DNA of 32,961 nt, taken from contig JAQGIC010000001.1 of NCBI GenBank assembly GCA_028288725.1, forward strand, positions 1 through 32,961, in the 5' to 3' direction. The notes beneath the pieces were generated by a model, which had not been told where the DNA came from, searched no databases, and was given only the letters and a program-made list of their open reading frames with translations. Source of the stretch: Rhodospirillales bacterium. Lineage in GTDB: Bacteria; Pseudomonadota; Alphaproteobacteria; ATCC43930; CGMCC-115725. The translations under genes and the position numbers were made by a program. Below, piece by piece: positions 1 through 8,384 of this stretch (positions are counted from its first letter, which is position 1; each line of letters begins with the position of its first letter).

Positions 1-16
1 GGTTAGTCTTTTACAT

Positions 17-48
17 CGTCATGGCCGGGCTTGACCCGGCCATCCACG
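17..48. repeat. Palindromic intergenic repeat, copy A
   Basis: This 32-bp unit contains a perfect dyad: 8-bp arms TGGCCGGG (22-29) and CCCGGCCA (35-42) around the spacer CTTGA. It is repeated in inverted orientation at 97-128. Alphaproteobacterial chromosomes commonly carry short palindromes of this general form. The two copies could also pair with each other to form one long hairpin. Confidence 0.8.
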
Positions 49-96
49 TGGTTGGGCAAGCCGATTTCACGGCCAAACAGGGCTCCGGCGGAGGGG

Positions 97-128
97 CGTG
101 GATGCCCGGGTCAAGCCCGGGCATGACG
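97..128. repeat. Palindromic intergenic repeat, copy B (inverted)
   Basis: This is the reverse complement of the unit at 17-48. The two differ at two bases, one in each arm, and the changes compensate each other, so both copies stay perfectly palindromic (GCCCGGG/CCCGGGC here, GGCCGGG/CCCGGCC in copy A). The 48 bp between the copies contain no recognisable gene. Confidence 0.8.
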
Positions 129-186
129 GAGTGTTAGGGTAACCTTTTGATTTCAAAAGGCGAAAACAGATATGTACATAGCCTAG

Positions 187-257
187 CGCGAAAGCGGGAA
201 TCCAGAGTGGCAGAGATCTATCGCTTGCCCTGGATTCCCGCCTGCGCGGGAATGACG
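187..257. repeat. Inverted pair of GGGAATCCAG/CATTCCCGC-type repeats
   Basis: A full unit at 230-257 (CTGGATTCCCG, short spacer, CGGGAATGACG) lies next to a partial inverted unit at 187-205. Together they give a perfect 11-bp inverted repeat (195-205 with 230-240). Near-identical units occur at 5622-5649 and 25105-25132, so this is a dispersed family. The unit ends 12 bp beyond the stop codon of the minus-strand hydrolase gene and may help terminate it. The rest of 1-268 shows no gene. Confidence 0.75.
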
Positions 258-268
258 AGAGAGGTAGC

Positions 269-1138
269 TCAGCCGACCCCGTTCGCCCGCATCCAGGCGA
301 CGCAGCGGCTCATTCCGTCCTTGGCGTCGGCCTCGTTGTAGCTCGGGCGGTAGTCGGCATTGAAGCCGTGCTGGGCGTCGGGATAGACCACGATCTGCGA
401 CTTGGTATTGCCGGTTTCCTGCAGCTTCGCCCGCATGGCGGCGACATGGTCGGCCAGGATGCCCTGGTCGAGACCGGCGTAGAGACCCAGCACCGGGATC
501 TTGACCTGGCCGGCGATGTCGACCGGGTTGGTCGGCATTTCCGGCGTGGGCGTGCCGACCAGCGGGCCGTACCAGGCGACGCCGGCCTTCAGGTTGGGAT
601 TATGAGCGGCATACATCCAGACCGTCCGGCCACCCCGGCAGAAGCCGGTGATGCCGAGGCGCTTGGTATTGCCGCGATTCTGGGCGGCCCAGGCGACGGT
701 CGCGTCCAGATCGCTCATCATGGTCGCATCCGGCGCCTTGTTGACGGTCGCCATGACTTCCTTGATGTCGGTCATCGCGACGACATTGCCGACCCTTGTA
801 TAAAGCTCGGGCGCGATCGCCAGATAGCCGAGCTTGGCGAAGCGGCGACACACGTCCTTGATATGCTCGTGCACGCCGAAGATCTCTTCGACCACCAGGA
901 TCGTCGGATAGGGGCCGGAGCCGACCGGCTGGGCCCGGTAGGCCGGGATCGTGCCGTCCTTGACCGGAATCTTCACCTCGCCGGCGATCAGATCGACCGT
1001 GTCGGTCGTGATCGTGCTGGCCTGGACCGGCTGGACCGTCAGGGCGAAACCGGCGGCGAGCGTGGTGACGACGAAACCGCGACGGCTGAGGTCCATCGTG
1101 GGAAACAGGCCGGCGATATCGGATGCGACGTTACGCAT
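269..1138 (-). CDS. Dienelactone hydrolase family protein, Tat-exported
   Basis: Alpha/beta-hydrolase of 289 residues in the dienelactone hydrolase family, whose members hydrolyse cyclic esters or related carbonyl substrates. The N-terminus carries a twin-arginine signal (SRRGF near residue 18, then a hydrophobic stretch to about residue 40), so the enzyme is probably exported folded to the periplasm. The nucleophile motif GFCRGG gives Cys167, and Asp224 (GLDQG) and His257 (DAQHGF) complete the triad. A Cys nucleophile is typical of true dienelactone hydrolases. The chosen start has a strong AAGGAGG upstream. An internal ATG at 1096 (MDLSRR) would give a more conventional Tat leader but lacks an equally good ribosome site. 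The gene stands alone, with repeats on its 3' side. The substrate cannot be told from sequence. Confidence 0.9.
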   Translation of the reverse strand: MRNVASDIAGLFPTMDLSRRGFVVTTLAAGFALTVQPVQASTITTDTVDLIAGEVKIPVKDGTIPAYRAQPVGSGPYPTILVVEEIFGVHEHIKDVCRRFAKLGYLAIAPELYTRVGNVVAMTDIKEVMATVNKAPDATMMSDLDATVAWAAQNRGNTKRLGITGFCRGGRTVWMYAAHNPNLKAGVAWYGPLVGTPTPEMPTNPVDIAGQVKIPVLGLYAGLDQGILADHVAAMRAKLQETGNTKSQIVVYPDAQHGFNADYRPSYNEADAKDGMSRCVAWMRANGVG

Positions 1139-1230
1139 GATGTGCGATCCCTCCTTGAGACATGGTTGCGGCCGATGCTACGCCCGCCCGGCCCCCGGCG
1201 GCGATCAAACTTACGCGAGCAATAGCCTGA

Positions 1231-4200
1231 TCAATAATCGAACTTATAGTTTACCCCCAAACTGGTCGAATCCGAGCCTGCGCCGACTGTCGCATCGACC
1301 GTGACGCGCGGCAGCACCTCGATTTCGACCCGGGCCTTGGTCGTGCCGACGCCGGCGCCCTGATCGACGCCCAGGAACACGCCAGGCGCGACATATTTCC
1401 CACCGCTGACCGAGGCGCCGCCGAGCGCGCCCTTGGAATTGTTGCCGTTGGTCGAGCCGCTGGAGGTCGAGGTATTGTCGGAATTGAGCGTCAGCCTGTC
1501 GAGGCCGGTCGCGTTCCGAAGCCGGTCGAGCACGCCCGGGCCGCCGCCGGTGGCGAGCGAACCCGCCGCCGCCGCGAGCTGCAGCCCCTGTACCGCCGAA
1601 ATCTGGCCGACCGACGTGCCGAACAGCACGCGCGACAGCACCTCGTCCTGCGGCAGATCCGGCGTCGAGCTCAGCTTCAGGCTGGGGCTGGAGGGCGAGC
1701 CCTGGATGGTGATGTTCGCAGTGATGTCCGCCGTCTTGGCGGTCGCCAGCAGATCCAGTTCCGGATCGGTGGTGCCGGCGAAGCCGATCACGCCGCGCTC
1801 GATCGTGAAGCTGTGGCTGAGGATATCGAACGTGCCGTTGGCGACCTCGAAATTGCCGGTCACGACCGGCGCCGCACTGGTGCCATGGACATGGATCTTG
1901 CCGCGCCAGGTGCTGTCGAGCCCGCGTCCGCGGATGAAGCATTGGCCGGGCGAGGTGAAATCGACATCGAGCGTGGCGGCGAAGGGCGGCGCTGCCGCGA
2001 CGTTGCTCTGCGGCGCATCGCGCTTGGGATATCGGGAATCGATGCGGACGACATCCAGCTTCGCCACGTTGGGCGGCAACTGATCCGGGATATTGATGTC
2101 GGCCCGGTCGAGCGTGATGTCGGCCTTGACCGCCGGCGCGGACAGCGGACCCGTGACCGCGGCCGTGCCGCTCAACACCGCCGTCGCCGTATCGCCGCGC
2201 GCGGCGGTGAAGCTCTTCAACTCGGCCTTGAGATCGAGCGTCGGACCGTTCGCCGCCGCCAGGTCGACCCGGCCGGACGCGCCGATCGTGCCATGGCCGC
2301 CGTCGTTGCCGGCGAGGCTCTTCAGCACGAAGCTCTGCTGCGTGCCGTTGACCTCGACCGTCAGCGCGCGGAGCGTCATGCCCGAGGCATCATTATCATA
2401 TTGCCCGTTGCTGATCGCGAGGCGCCCGCCGGCATCGGGATGGGCGACGGTACCGCCGACCGACAGATCGATGGTGAAAGTGCCGCTGACCCGATCCTCG
2501 CCCAGCGGCAGGATCTCGCTCAGGGTTTCCAGCCGCCCGTCGCCCTCCAGCTTGAACTGAATGCCACCGTCGGGCGGGATCGTCACGCCGCTGAGGTCCG
2601 GTTTGATCTGGAGGGGGCCATGGCCATAGAAGCCGATCGCCTGGTCCTGCAGGCCATCGAGCTTGCCCTTGAGGTCGATGCGCCCCGGCGCCAGAGCGGC
2701 GGTCACGGCAAGGCCGACCGGCGGCAGATCCGGATGGGTCGCCGCCGCCAGTTTCAGATTGGGTACGGCGAGCGTGATGGTCCCGGCCGGCTTCGCCGCC
2801 GAGCCGGACACATGGACGGCCAGGCCCAGCGTGCCCTCGGTGCCGACCTGACCGGCCAGCGCGCTCAACGCCCCGATCGACAGGTTGCTGCCGTCGAGAT
2901 CGAGCCGCAGGGTCTTGTTGTCGGCGACGCCGCTGCCGGTCAGATTGCCCTGGCCGACCCCGAGCGCCAGATCGGTCAGCATATAGCCAGAGCCCTTGCG
3001 CGCGAGCGTCAAGGGGCGGCGGAGCGTGAGTGGCAGCTCGGCGAGCTTGCCGTCGAACCGGGTGAGGCGCAGCGTCAGATCCTGGCCGGTCCCGAGGGTC
3101 AGCGTGCCTGCCGAGACGAGCTGGAACGGCTTCTGCGCGATGCCGGCACCGTCGAGCGTGAAGCCGAACGCACCGGCCTTGTCGCTCGCCACCATCAGCT
3201 TCGCCTGGGCGACCGAAGCGCCGGCGGTCGCGAACCGGGTGAGATCGAGCGCCAGCTTGCCGCGCGGCTTGGTCCAGATGTCGCTGAGATCCGCCTTCGC
3301 CGTCAGATGATCGAGCGTCGTGCGCTGATCGGCGGCGCCGGCGCCCAGCGAGAATTTGGCAATGTCCGCGTCGAGCGTCGCCGTGGCACCGGACAGCTTG
3401 CCGGAGAATTTAACGGCCCCGCCCAGCGGCACGCCGGCGAGCGGCGCCCAGACGACCAGATCGTTCACCGCCCCCGTGACCGTGCCGGCGCCGCGCCGGG
3501 TCGCGGTGTCCAGCGTGACATCGGCCGCGAGCTTGGTGCCCGGCCCGACCAGCCGCAGATCCTTGACCGCATAGGCGGTGTCGCCGGTCTGGGCGACCGT
3601 GCCGTCCAGCGTGGCCGACAGGGTGCCGGCGGTGAGCTTGGCGGTGAGCGCCACGGTCCGCTGAACCAGGCTGGCGAGCGTCGCGGTCAGCGACAGGCGA
3701 TCGATCCGCCGGCTGCCGGCCGCGATGCCGCTGCCGTCGACCTGCAGGATCACCGCCGGGTCTTTCGGCCGGCCGGTCGCGGCGGCCGTGATGGTCGCCT
3801 GGCCGGCATAGGCGGGACCGAGGGCGGCGAGCCGCGGCAAGCTCAAGGCCAGCTTGCCGTCGAGCTTCTCAGTCGCCGGATCGAACGTCCCCTTGCCGGT
3901 CAGGCTGACGTCGGCGCCGGTCAGTTTCAGATCGCTCAAGGCAAATCCGCCGGTCGCCGACCGGCCGCCGGCCGCGTCGAGCGTGACGCCCGGGCCGAAC
4001 AGGCCGTCGGCCTCAGCGATGCCGGTCCTGAGTTGGGTGAAGCGACCGGTCAGCTTGGCGTCGATCGCCTTGCCGTCCGGGCTGGCGACGGTGCCGTCGA
4101 GCGTCGCGCCGCCGCCGAGATCCATCCCGGCCAGACCGGCGAAGCGCGAAAGATCGGCCGCCGCCAGATGCAGCCTGCCGTCGGCCGCGACGCCATCGAA

Positions 4201-5607
4201 TTTGCCCGAGGCATCGAACTCGATACCGGCGCCCGACGCGGTCGCCTTGCCGAGCTGGATCTTGCCGCCCTGGCGGTCGCTGGTCAGATCGATCGTCCAA
4301 TCCAGACTGTCGCCCAGCGCGTCGGGCGGCGGGGCGCCGGCCGCCTTGATGCCGTTGAACCGGCCGCCGCCGGTGACGTGCAGCAGATCGTCCGAACCGG
4401 TAGCGAGATCGAGCTGGGCGGTCGTGTCGCTGACGCCGTTCTCGCCGGCCGCGACCGCCCGGGCCTTGAACAGAATCGAGGCGGCAGGCCGGGCGATCGC
4501 GTCCCTCAGGCTGAGGTCGAGCTGGAAATTGCCCGCGACCGGCTGGCCCGCCAAGCCTTCCAAGGCATGGAGATCGCCCGCGACCGTCGCCGACGCATCG
4601 ATGGTCTGGCGCGCCGGATCGAACCAGCCCCTGGCCGCGATCGTGCCGGCGGCCAGATGGATATCGGCATGGTCGAGCGTCATCGGCTTGCCCGCCGGCC
4701 CGGCCGCGGCAATGTCGAAGCCGACGGAGTCGCCGACCGCCGGCTTGACCTGATCGGCCAGCAGGGAGGCGACCTCGGCCGTGCCCTTGATCGACGCGGC
4801 CCAGCCTTGGTCGAGCCCGAGCGTCAGGTCGGCGCCCAGCCTGGACCCGCCGCCGGTCTCGCCATCGAGCCGGCCCTGCCAGGCAGCGAGCGGCCCGCGC
4901 CCCTTGAGCGCCAGGGTCAGCGACTGGCGCCCCGCATCGGGATCGAGCTTGGCCAACAGCTCGCCCGAGCTGTCGATCGCCGCCAGATCGAGATCCAGCA
5001 GCTTGTCGTCCAGCACCAGCTTGACCGTCAGCGTTCCCTGCGCGGGTCCAAGCCGGACCAGCGACAGCGAGGCTCCCGCCTGGCCGCGGTGCAGGCTGGC
5101 GGCACCGGCCAGCGTAAAGCGCGCCGGTTCGCCCAAAAGCGACGGTCCCAGATCGATCGACGGCACGGTCAGCGTGCCCACTTCCAGGGCAACGGGCAGC
5201 TGCGGCAATTTGAAGGTCGCGTTCGAGGTGGCCGGCGCCGGCTGGGTCGGCGGCAACGGCGCGCGGGCGATCAGGATATGGTCGGCGGCGATCCGGTCGA
5301 CCCTGGCCGTGCCGCGCAGCAGTGCCATGACGTCGAGATCGATCGCCGCATTCTCGACCGTCAGCCAGACGCCGTCGCGATCGGCCAGATCGAGCCGGGC
5401 CAGGCGGATATGGAACGGCACGGCACCCTCGACGCCGGTCACGGCCGCCTTGGTGTCCGCATCGGTCAGCGTCCGGGTCAGCGTCGCCGTCAGCCAGGAA
5501 TGGCCAAGGCTGCTGCCGAGCCATAGCAGGCCGCCGCCCAGGACGACCAGGATCAGGACAACGATCCCGGCAAGCCCGAGACCGATCCAGCGGAGTGTGC
5601 GGGTCAT
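1231..5607 (-). CDS. tamB: TamB: inner-membrane translocation and assembly module protein
   Basis: Very large protein (1458 residues). It has one N-terminal membrane anchor (about residues 8-30, a run of L/V/I/G) followed by a long, repetitive, beta-rich periplasmic region. The C-terminal third matches the TamB (DUF490) domain in composition and ends in FDY. TamB spans the periplasm, pairs with the outer-membrane protein TamA, and works in outer-membrane protein insertion and, in current models, in phospholipid transport to the outer membrane. The tamA gene lies directly upstream on the same strand, which supports the assignment. The gap of about 100 bp to tamA holds a palindromic repeat that ends just before this gene's GGGGAGG ribosome site. 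The length is within the range for alphaproteobacterial TamB. Long open frames on the opposite strand are coding shadows. Confidence 0.93.
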   Translation of the reverse strand: MTRTLRWIGLGLAGIVVLILVVLGGGLLWLGSSLGHSWLTATLTRTLTDADTKAAVTGVEGAVPFHIRLARLDLADRDGVWLTVENAAIDLDVMALLRGTARVDRIAADHILIARAPLPPTQPAPATSNATFKLPQLPVALEVGTLTVPSIDLGPSLLGEPARFTLAGAASLHRGQAGASLSLVRLGPAQGTLTVKLVLDDKLLDLDLAAIDSSGELLAKLDPDAGRQSLTLALKGRGPLAAWQGRLDGETGGGSRLGADLTLGLDQGWAASIKGTAEVASLLADQVKPAVGDSVGFDIAAAGPAGKPMTLDHADIHLAAGTIAARGWFDPARQTIDASATVAGDLHALEGLAGQPVAGNFQLDLSLRDAIARPAASILFKARAVAAGENGVSDTTAQLDLATGSDDLLHVTGGGRFNGIKAAGAPPPDALGDSLDWTIDLTSDRQGGKIQLGKATASGAGIEFDASGKFDGVAADGRLHLAAADLSRFAGLAGMDLGGGATLDGTVASPDGKAIDAKLTGRFTQLRTGIAEADGLFGPGVTLDAAGGRSATGGFALSDLKLTGADVSLTGKGTFDPATEKLDGKLALSLPRLAALGPAYAGQATITAAATGRPKDPAVILQVDGSGIAAGSRRIDRLSLTATLASLVQRTVALTAKLTAGTLSATLDGTVAQTGDTAYAVKDLRLVGPGTKLAADVTLDTATRRGAGTVTGAVNDLVVWAPLAGVPLGGAVKFSGKLSGATATLDADIAKFSLGAGAADQRTTLDHLTAKADLSDIWTKPRGKLALDLTRFATAGASVAQAKLMVASDKAGAFGFTLDGAGIAQKPFQLVSAGTLTLGTGQDLTLRLTRFDGKLAELPLTLRRPLTLARKGSGYMLTDLALGVGQGNLTGSGVADNKTLRLDLDGSNLSIGALSALAGQVGTEGTLGLAVHVSGSAAKPAGTITLAVPNLKLAAATHPDLPPVGLAVTAALAPGRIDLKGKLDGLQDQAIGFYGHGPLQIKPDLSGVTIPPDGGIQFKLEGDGRLETLSEILPLGEDRVSGTFTIDLSVGGTVAHPDAGGRLAISNGQYDNDASGMTLRALTVEVNGTQQSFVLKSLAGNDGGHGTIGASGRVDLAAANGPTLDLKAELKSFTAARGDTATAVLSGTAAVTGPLSAPAVKADITLDRADINIPDQLPPNVAKLDVVRIDSRYPKRDAPQSNVAAAPPFAATLDVDFTSPGQCFIRGRGLDSTWRGKIHVHGTSAAPVVTGNFEVANGTFDILSHSFTIERGVIGFAGTTDPELDLLATAKTADITANITIQGSPSSPSLKLSSTPDLPQDEVLSRVLFGTSVGQISAVQGLQLAAAAGSLATGGGPGVLDRLRNATGLDRLTLNSDNTSTSSGSTNGNNSKGALGGASVSGGKYVAPGVFLGVDQGAGVGTTKARVEIEVLPRVTVDATVGAGSDSTSLGVNYKFDY

Positions 5608-5621
5608 GACACCTCCCCTCT

Positions 5622-5649
5622 CGTCATTCCCGCGAAGGCGGGAATCCAG
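5622..5649. repeat. CATTCCCGC-type palindrome between tamA and tamB
   Basis: This 28-bp unit differs at a single position from the inverted unit at 230-257. It sits in the tamA-tamB gap, a few bases upstream of the tamB ribosome site. In the mRNA it would fold into a hairpin (ATTCCCGC paired with GCGGGAAT). It could act as an intra-operon mRNA stabiliser or attenuator, or simply be a neutral insertion. Confidence 0.75.
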
Positions 5650-5706
5650 GGTGGCCAGGTGACGACCGTTCGCTTACTCCAGCGTGGGAGAGAGATGGTT
5701 CGCATC

Positions 5707-7500
5707 CTAAAACGCCTGTCCGAGGCTGACATAGATCTGGATCGGCGAGTCCACGCCGCCGCCGCGCGGGTTGAGGGGCGTGGCGATATCGAGGCGGACC
5801 GGGCCGATCGCGGTGTAGTAGCGCAGGCCGATGCCGGCACCCAGCGCGATGCGGCCCTTGAAATCCGGCACCTCGCTCGCATAGTTGGAACCGGCATCGA
5901 GGAACGGCACCAGGCCGATCGTGTCCGTGATCTTGGTCCTGAGTTCGGCGCTGACCACGGCGAGCGACCGGCCGCCGATCGGATCATTGAACTTGTCGAG
6001 CGGGCCGGCCTCCTGAAAGCCGAAGCCGCGCACCGAGCCGCCGCCGCCGGCGTAGAAGCGGTGGTCCTTCGGCAGCGCGCTGAGCGCGGTGCCGACCGTG
6101 GCGCCCAACGTACCCTGCAGCGCCAGGATATAATGCCCGTCGGGGCTGAGCTGATCGTACCAGCTGCCGGTCAGCTTGGACTGCAGGAACGTGAGGTTGG
6201 AGCCGAGTGCCCGCGAATAGGGCGTCGCCTCGATCGCCGCCCGATAGCCCCGGCTCGGGTTCAGCAGATCGTCAGTGCCGTCCTTCTTCAGAAACACCGG
6301 CGTGCCGACCAGGACATAGGTGCGGAAATCGACCTTTTCATTGACGCGCGCATGCTCGGCCAGGATCGAGGCGCCGGCGCTCAAGGTCGGGTCGAAATGC
6401 CGCTCGAAGCCGACCTGGCCTTTTTGCTCGATCGAGGAATAGGCCTTCACGTTTTGATCGTCCAGGATCAGCGACGAGACGAAATCCTGATTGTCGCTCC
6501 AGAGATCCGGCAGGCGGAAGATCGTCGCCAGGCTGTTGTCGGACGTGCCGCCGGTCGCGGTCACTTTCAGATCCTCGCCGCCGCCGAACAGGTTGCGGTG
6601 CTCCCAACCTACGTTGGCGGAGATGCCTTGGGTCGTGTCGTAGCTGCCGCCGACGCTGAGCGAGCGCGACGCGCGTTCGATGACATAGACCTGCATCGGC
6701 ACGGTGCCGTCGGGCCCGACCGGTCCGTTGGGCGCCACCGAGACCGTACCGAACAGCGCGCTCGATACCATCGCCTGGCGCGTCGCCTCGACCTGAGCCT
6801 GATCGAACGGCGCGCCCGGCGCCCATTTCACACGGCGCCGCACCCAGCTTTCGTCCAAGCGGGCCAGACCATTGACCACGGTCGAGCCGAACCGGGCCTT
6901 GGCGCCGGCATCGAGCACGAAGGTGACCTCCATGGTCTTGGTCGCGGCATCGATGATGACATGCTTGTCGACGGTCCGGGCGAAGGGATAGCCCTTGACC
7001 TGGTAGAGCCGCGCGATGCGCGCGTCGGCATCGACCACCGGCCCGGAAACGGCGGGCCCGCCGACGATCAAGCCGACGGCGGCCGGATCGAATATGCCGA
7101 TGTCGGGCGGCGCCGTGCCGGCCTGGTTGGTCAGCGCCACCTTGGCCAGCGTATAGCGCGGCCCGGGCGTGATCTTGACCTCGACCTGGATCGGCGTCGC
7201 CTTTTCGTCGATCACCGGCTCGATTTTGGGCTCGTAATAGCCGGCCGCCTCGACGACCGAGGTCAGCCGGTCGGTGTCGTCGCGCGCGCGGCGCGTCAGC
7301 GCGCCGACCGTCGCCGGCGGCTTGTCGCTTTGCAGTTTGACCAGTTGGGAGTTCGCTTCGAGATCGGTCTGCAGCGCGCCGTCGTCGATGCCGGTGATCT
7401 TGACGTCATAGGCGATGCCGTCCGCCCGGGCGGCGGTCGCCGACAATGAGAGACCGACGAGCAGACTGGCCAGGCAAAGGCGGGTGGACACACGGATCAT
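5707..7500 (-). CDS. tamA: TamA: outer-membrane BamA-family protein
   Basis: Omp85/BamA-superfamily protein of about 597 residues from the start used here. It has a Sec signal peptide (MIRVSTR, hydrophobic core, cleavage near ATAARA), then POTRA-like domains over roughly residues 30-270, then a C-terminal 16-strand-type barrel. The barrel ends with a terminal Phe (SLGQAF), the usual outer-membrane beta signal. TamA works with TamB, encoded immediately downstream, in outer-membrane protein assembly. A GTG at 7539 in the same frame would add 13 residues before the signal peptide and would put the (CG)8 tract at 7513-7528 inside the gene. I prefer 7500 because it gives a clean signal peptide, but no clear ribosome site settles the choice. 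The gene follows upp closely on the same strand. Confidence 0.9.
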   Translation of the reverse strand: MIRVSTRLCLASLLVGLSLSATAARADGIAYDVKITGIDDGALQTDLEANSQLVKLQSDKPPATVGALTRRARDDTDRLTSVVEAAGYYEPKIEPVIDEKATPIQVEVKITPGPRYTLAKVALTNQAGTAPPDIGIFDPAAVGLIVGGPAVSGPVVDADARIARLYQVKGYPFARTVDKHVIIDAATKTMEVTFVLDAGAKARFGSTVVNGLARLDESWVRRRVKWAPGAPFDQAQVEATRQAMVSSALFGTVSVAPNGPVGPDGTVPMQVYVIERASRSLSVGGSYDTTQGISANVGWEHRNLFGGGEDLKVTATGGTSDNSLATIFRLPDLWSDNQDFVSSLILDDQNVKAYSSIEQKGQVGFERHFDPTLSAGASILAEHARVNEKVDFRTYVLVGTPVFLKKDGTDDLLNPSRGYRAAIEATPYSRALGSNLTFLQSKLTGSWYDQLSPDGHYILALQGTLGATVGTALSALPKDHRFYAGGGGSVRGFGFQEAGPLDKFNDPIGGRSLAVVSAELRTKITDTIGLVPFLDAGSNYASEVPDFKGRIALGAGIGLRYYTAIGPVRLDIATPLNPRGGGVDSPIQIYVSLGQAF

Positions 7501-7512
7501 GATCGCAAACGC

Positions 7513-7528
7513 CGCGCGCGCGCGCGCG
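7513..7528. repeat. (CG)8 dinucleotide tract at the tamA 5' end
   Basis: Sixteen bases of perfect CG alternation lie 13-28 bp upstream of the preferred tamA start, or within the first codons if the GTG at 7539 is used. Such tracts can adopt Z-DNA and are prone to slippage. Confidence 0.8.
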
Positions 7529-7561
7529 TTCCCGCTCACGTCGTCCCGAACCTGTTCGGTA

Positions 7562-8245
7562 TCACTTGGTGCCGAACAGACGGTCTCCCGCGTCGCCCAG
7601 GCCTGGAATGATGTAGGCGTCCTCGTTCAGCCGTTCGTCCAGCGCCGCGCCATAGACCCGGACATCGGGGTGCGCGCCGGCGAATTTCGCCATGCCTTCC
7701 GGCGCCACGACCAGGGCCATGAAGCGGATGCGCGCATCCTCGATACCGCGCTTGTTCAGGACATCGACCGCGTGGATTGCCGAATTGCCGGTCGCCAGCA
7801 TCGGATCGACCACGATGAACAGACGGCCCTCCGGCTCGGGCAGCTTGACCAGATATTCGACCGGCATATGGGTGTCATGGTCGCGGTAGAGCCCGATATG
7901 ACCCGTCCGCGCCGACGGCATCAGCTCGTGCAGCCCCTCGGCCATGGTCAGGCCCGCGCGCAGGATCGATACGATCGCGACCTTCTTGCCATGGATGCGC
8001 GGCGCATCCATCGCCACCATCGGCGTCTCGATCCGCCTGGTCGTCAGCGGCAGGTCCCGCGTCAGCTCATAGCCCATCAACAGCGCGATCTCCTTCAGGA
8101 GCTGGCGAAACTGGATGGTCGGCGTCGTCTTGTCGCGCATCAGGCTCAACTTGTGCTGGATGAGCGGATGGTCGACGAGGTGGAGCGAAGGGAAGGCGGC
8201 GGTCAAGAGACGGGTGGCTCCGGGATCGAGAGGGCGCTGGTGCAT
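7562..8245 (-). CDS. upp: Uracil phosphoribosyltransferase
   Basis: Pyrimidine-salvage enzyme that converts uracil and PRPP to UMP in the cytosol. It has 227 residues, about 18 more than the usual 208-210, the excess being an N-terminal extension before the conserved [11 protein letters not shown]. The PRPP-binding loop is [12 protein letters not shown] (about 145-156), and the C-terminal uracil-binding segment [12 protein letters not shown] is intact. The next in-frame Met (residue 36, in KLSLMRDK) falls inside the conserved core, so the long start is more plausible. The gene is probably co-transcribed with tamA, which follows within about 60 bp. The promoter probably lies in the AT-rich stretch near 8283-8305. 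Confidence 0.95.
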   Translation of the reverse strand: MHQRPLDPGATRLLTAAFPSLHLVDHPLIQHKLSLMRDKTTPTIQFRQLLKEIALLMGYELTRDLPLTTRRIETPMVAMDAPRIHGKKVAIVSILRAGLTMAEGLHELMPSARTGHIGLYRDHDTHMPVEYLVKLPEPEGRLFIVVDPMLATGNSAIHAVDVLNKRGIEDARIRFMALVVAPEGMAKFAGAHPDVRVYGAALDERLNEDAYIIPGLGDAGDRLFGTK

Positions 8246-8282
8246 TTATAGTCCGGGATGCGCGCAGACCGCATGATCGATC

Positions 8283-8310
8283 TTATTTTGTAATTTAAAA
8301 TAGATTGACG
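8283..8310. promoter_or_regulatory. AT-rich divergent promoter region
   Basis: Within otherwise GC-rich DNA, 8283-8305 is strikingly AT-rich (including ATTTTGTAATTTAAAAT), followed by TTGACG at 8305-8310. It separates upp (-) from the FAD-binding protein gene (+), so it probably contains one or both promoters. A convincing -10 element was not identified. Confidence 0.4.
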
Positions 8311-8384
8311 AAAGATACACGTGAAACTGATGATCGCGCCACCGACCCGCTCTGGGACGGTTCTAGCCGAGAGGTCCGATCACC

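Noticed and set aside
1-268. A protein-coding gene or RNA gene at the left edge
   Set aside because: The only open frame there (147-341) runs through palindromic repeats into the antisense of the hydrolase gene. No tRNA-like or other RNA fold was recognised.
1813-5526. A 1237-codon open frame on the plus strand opposite tamB
   Set aside because: It is rich in Arg, Gln, Gly and Ala with no domain, and is the antisense shadow of a GC-rich gene. tamB explains the region.
5659-7449. A 596-codon plus-strand open frame opposite tamA
   Set aside because: Same composition artefact. tamA has a signal peptide, POTRA-like domains and a barrel end.
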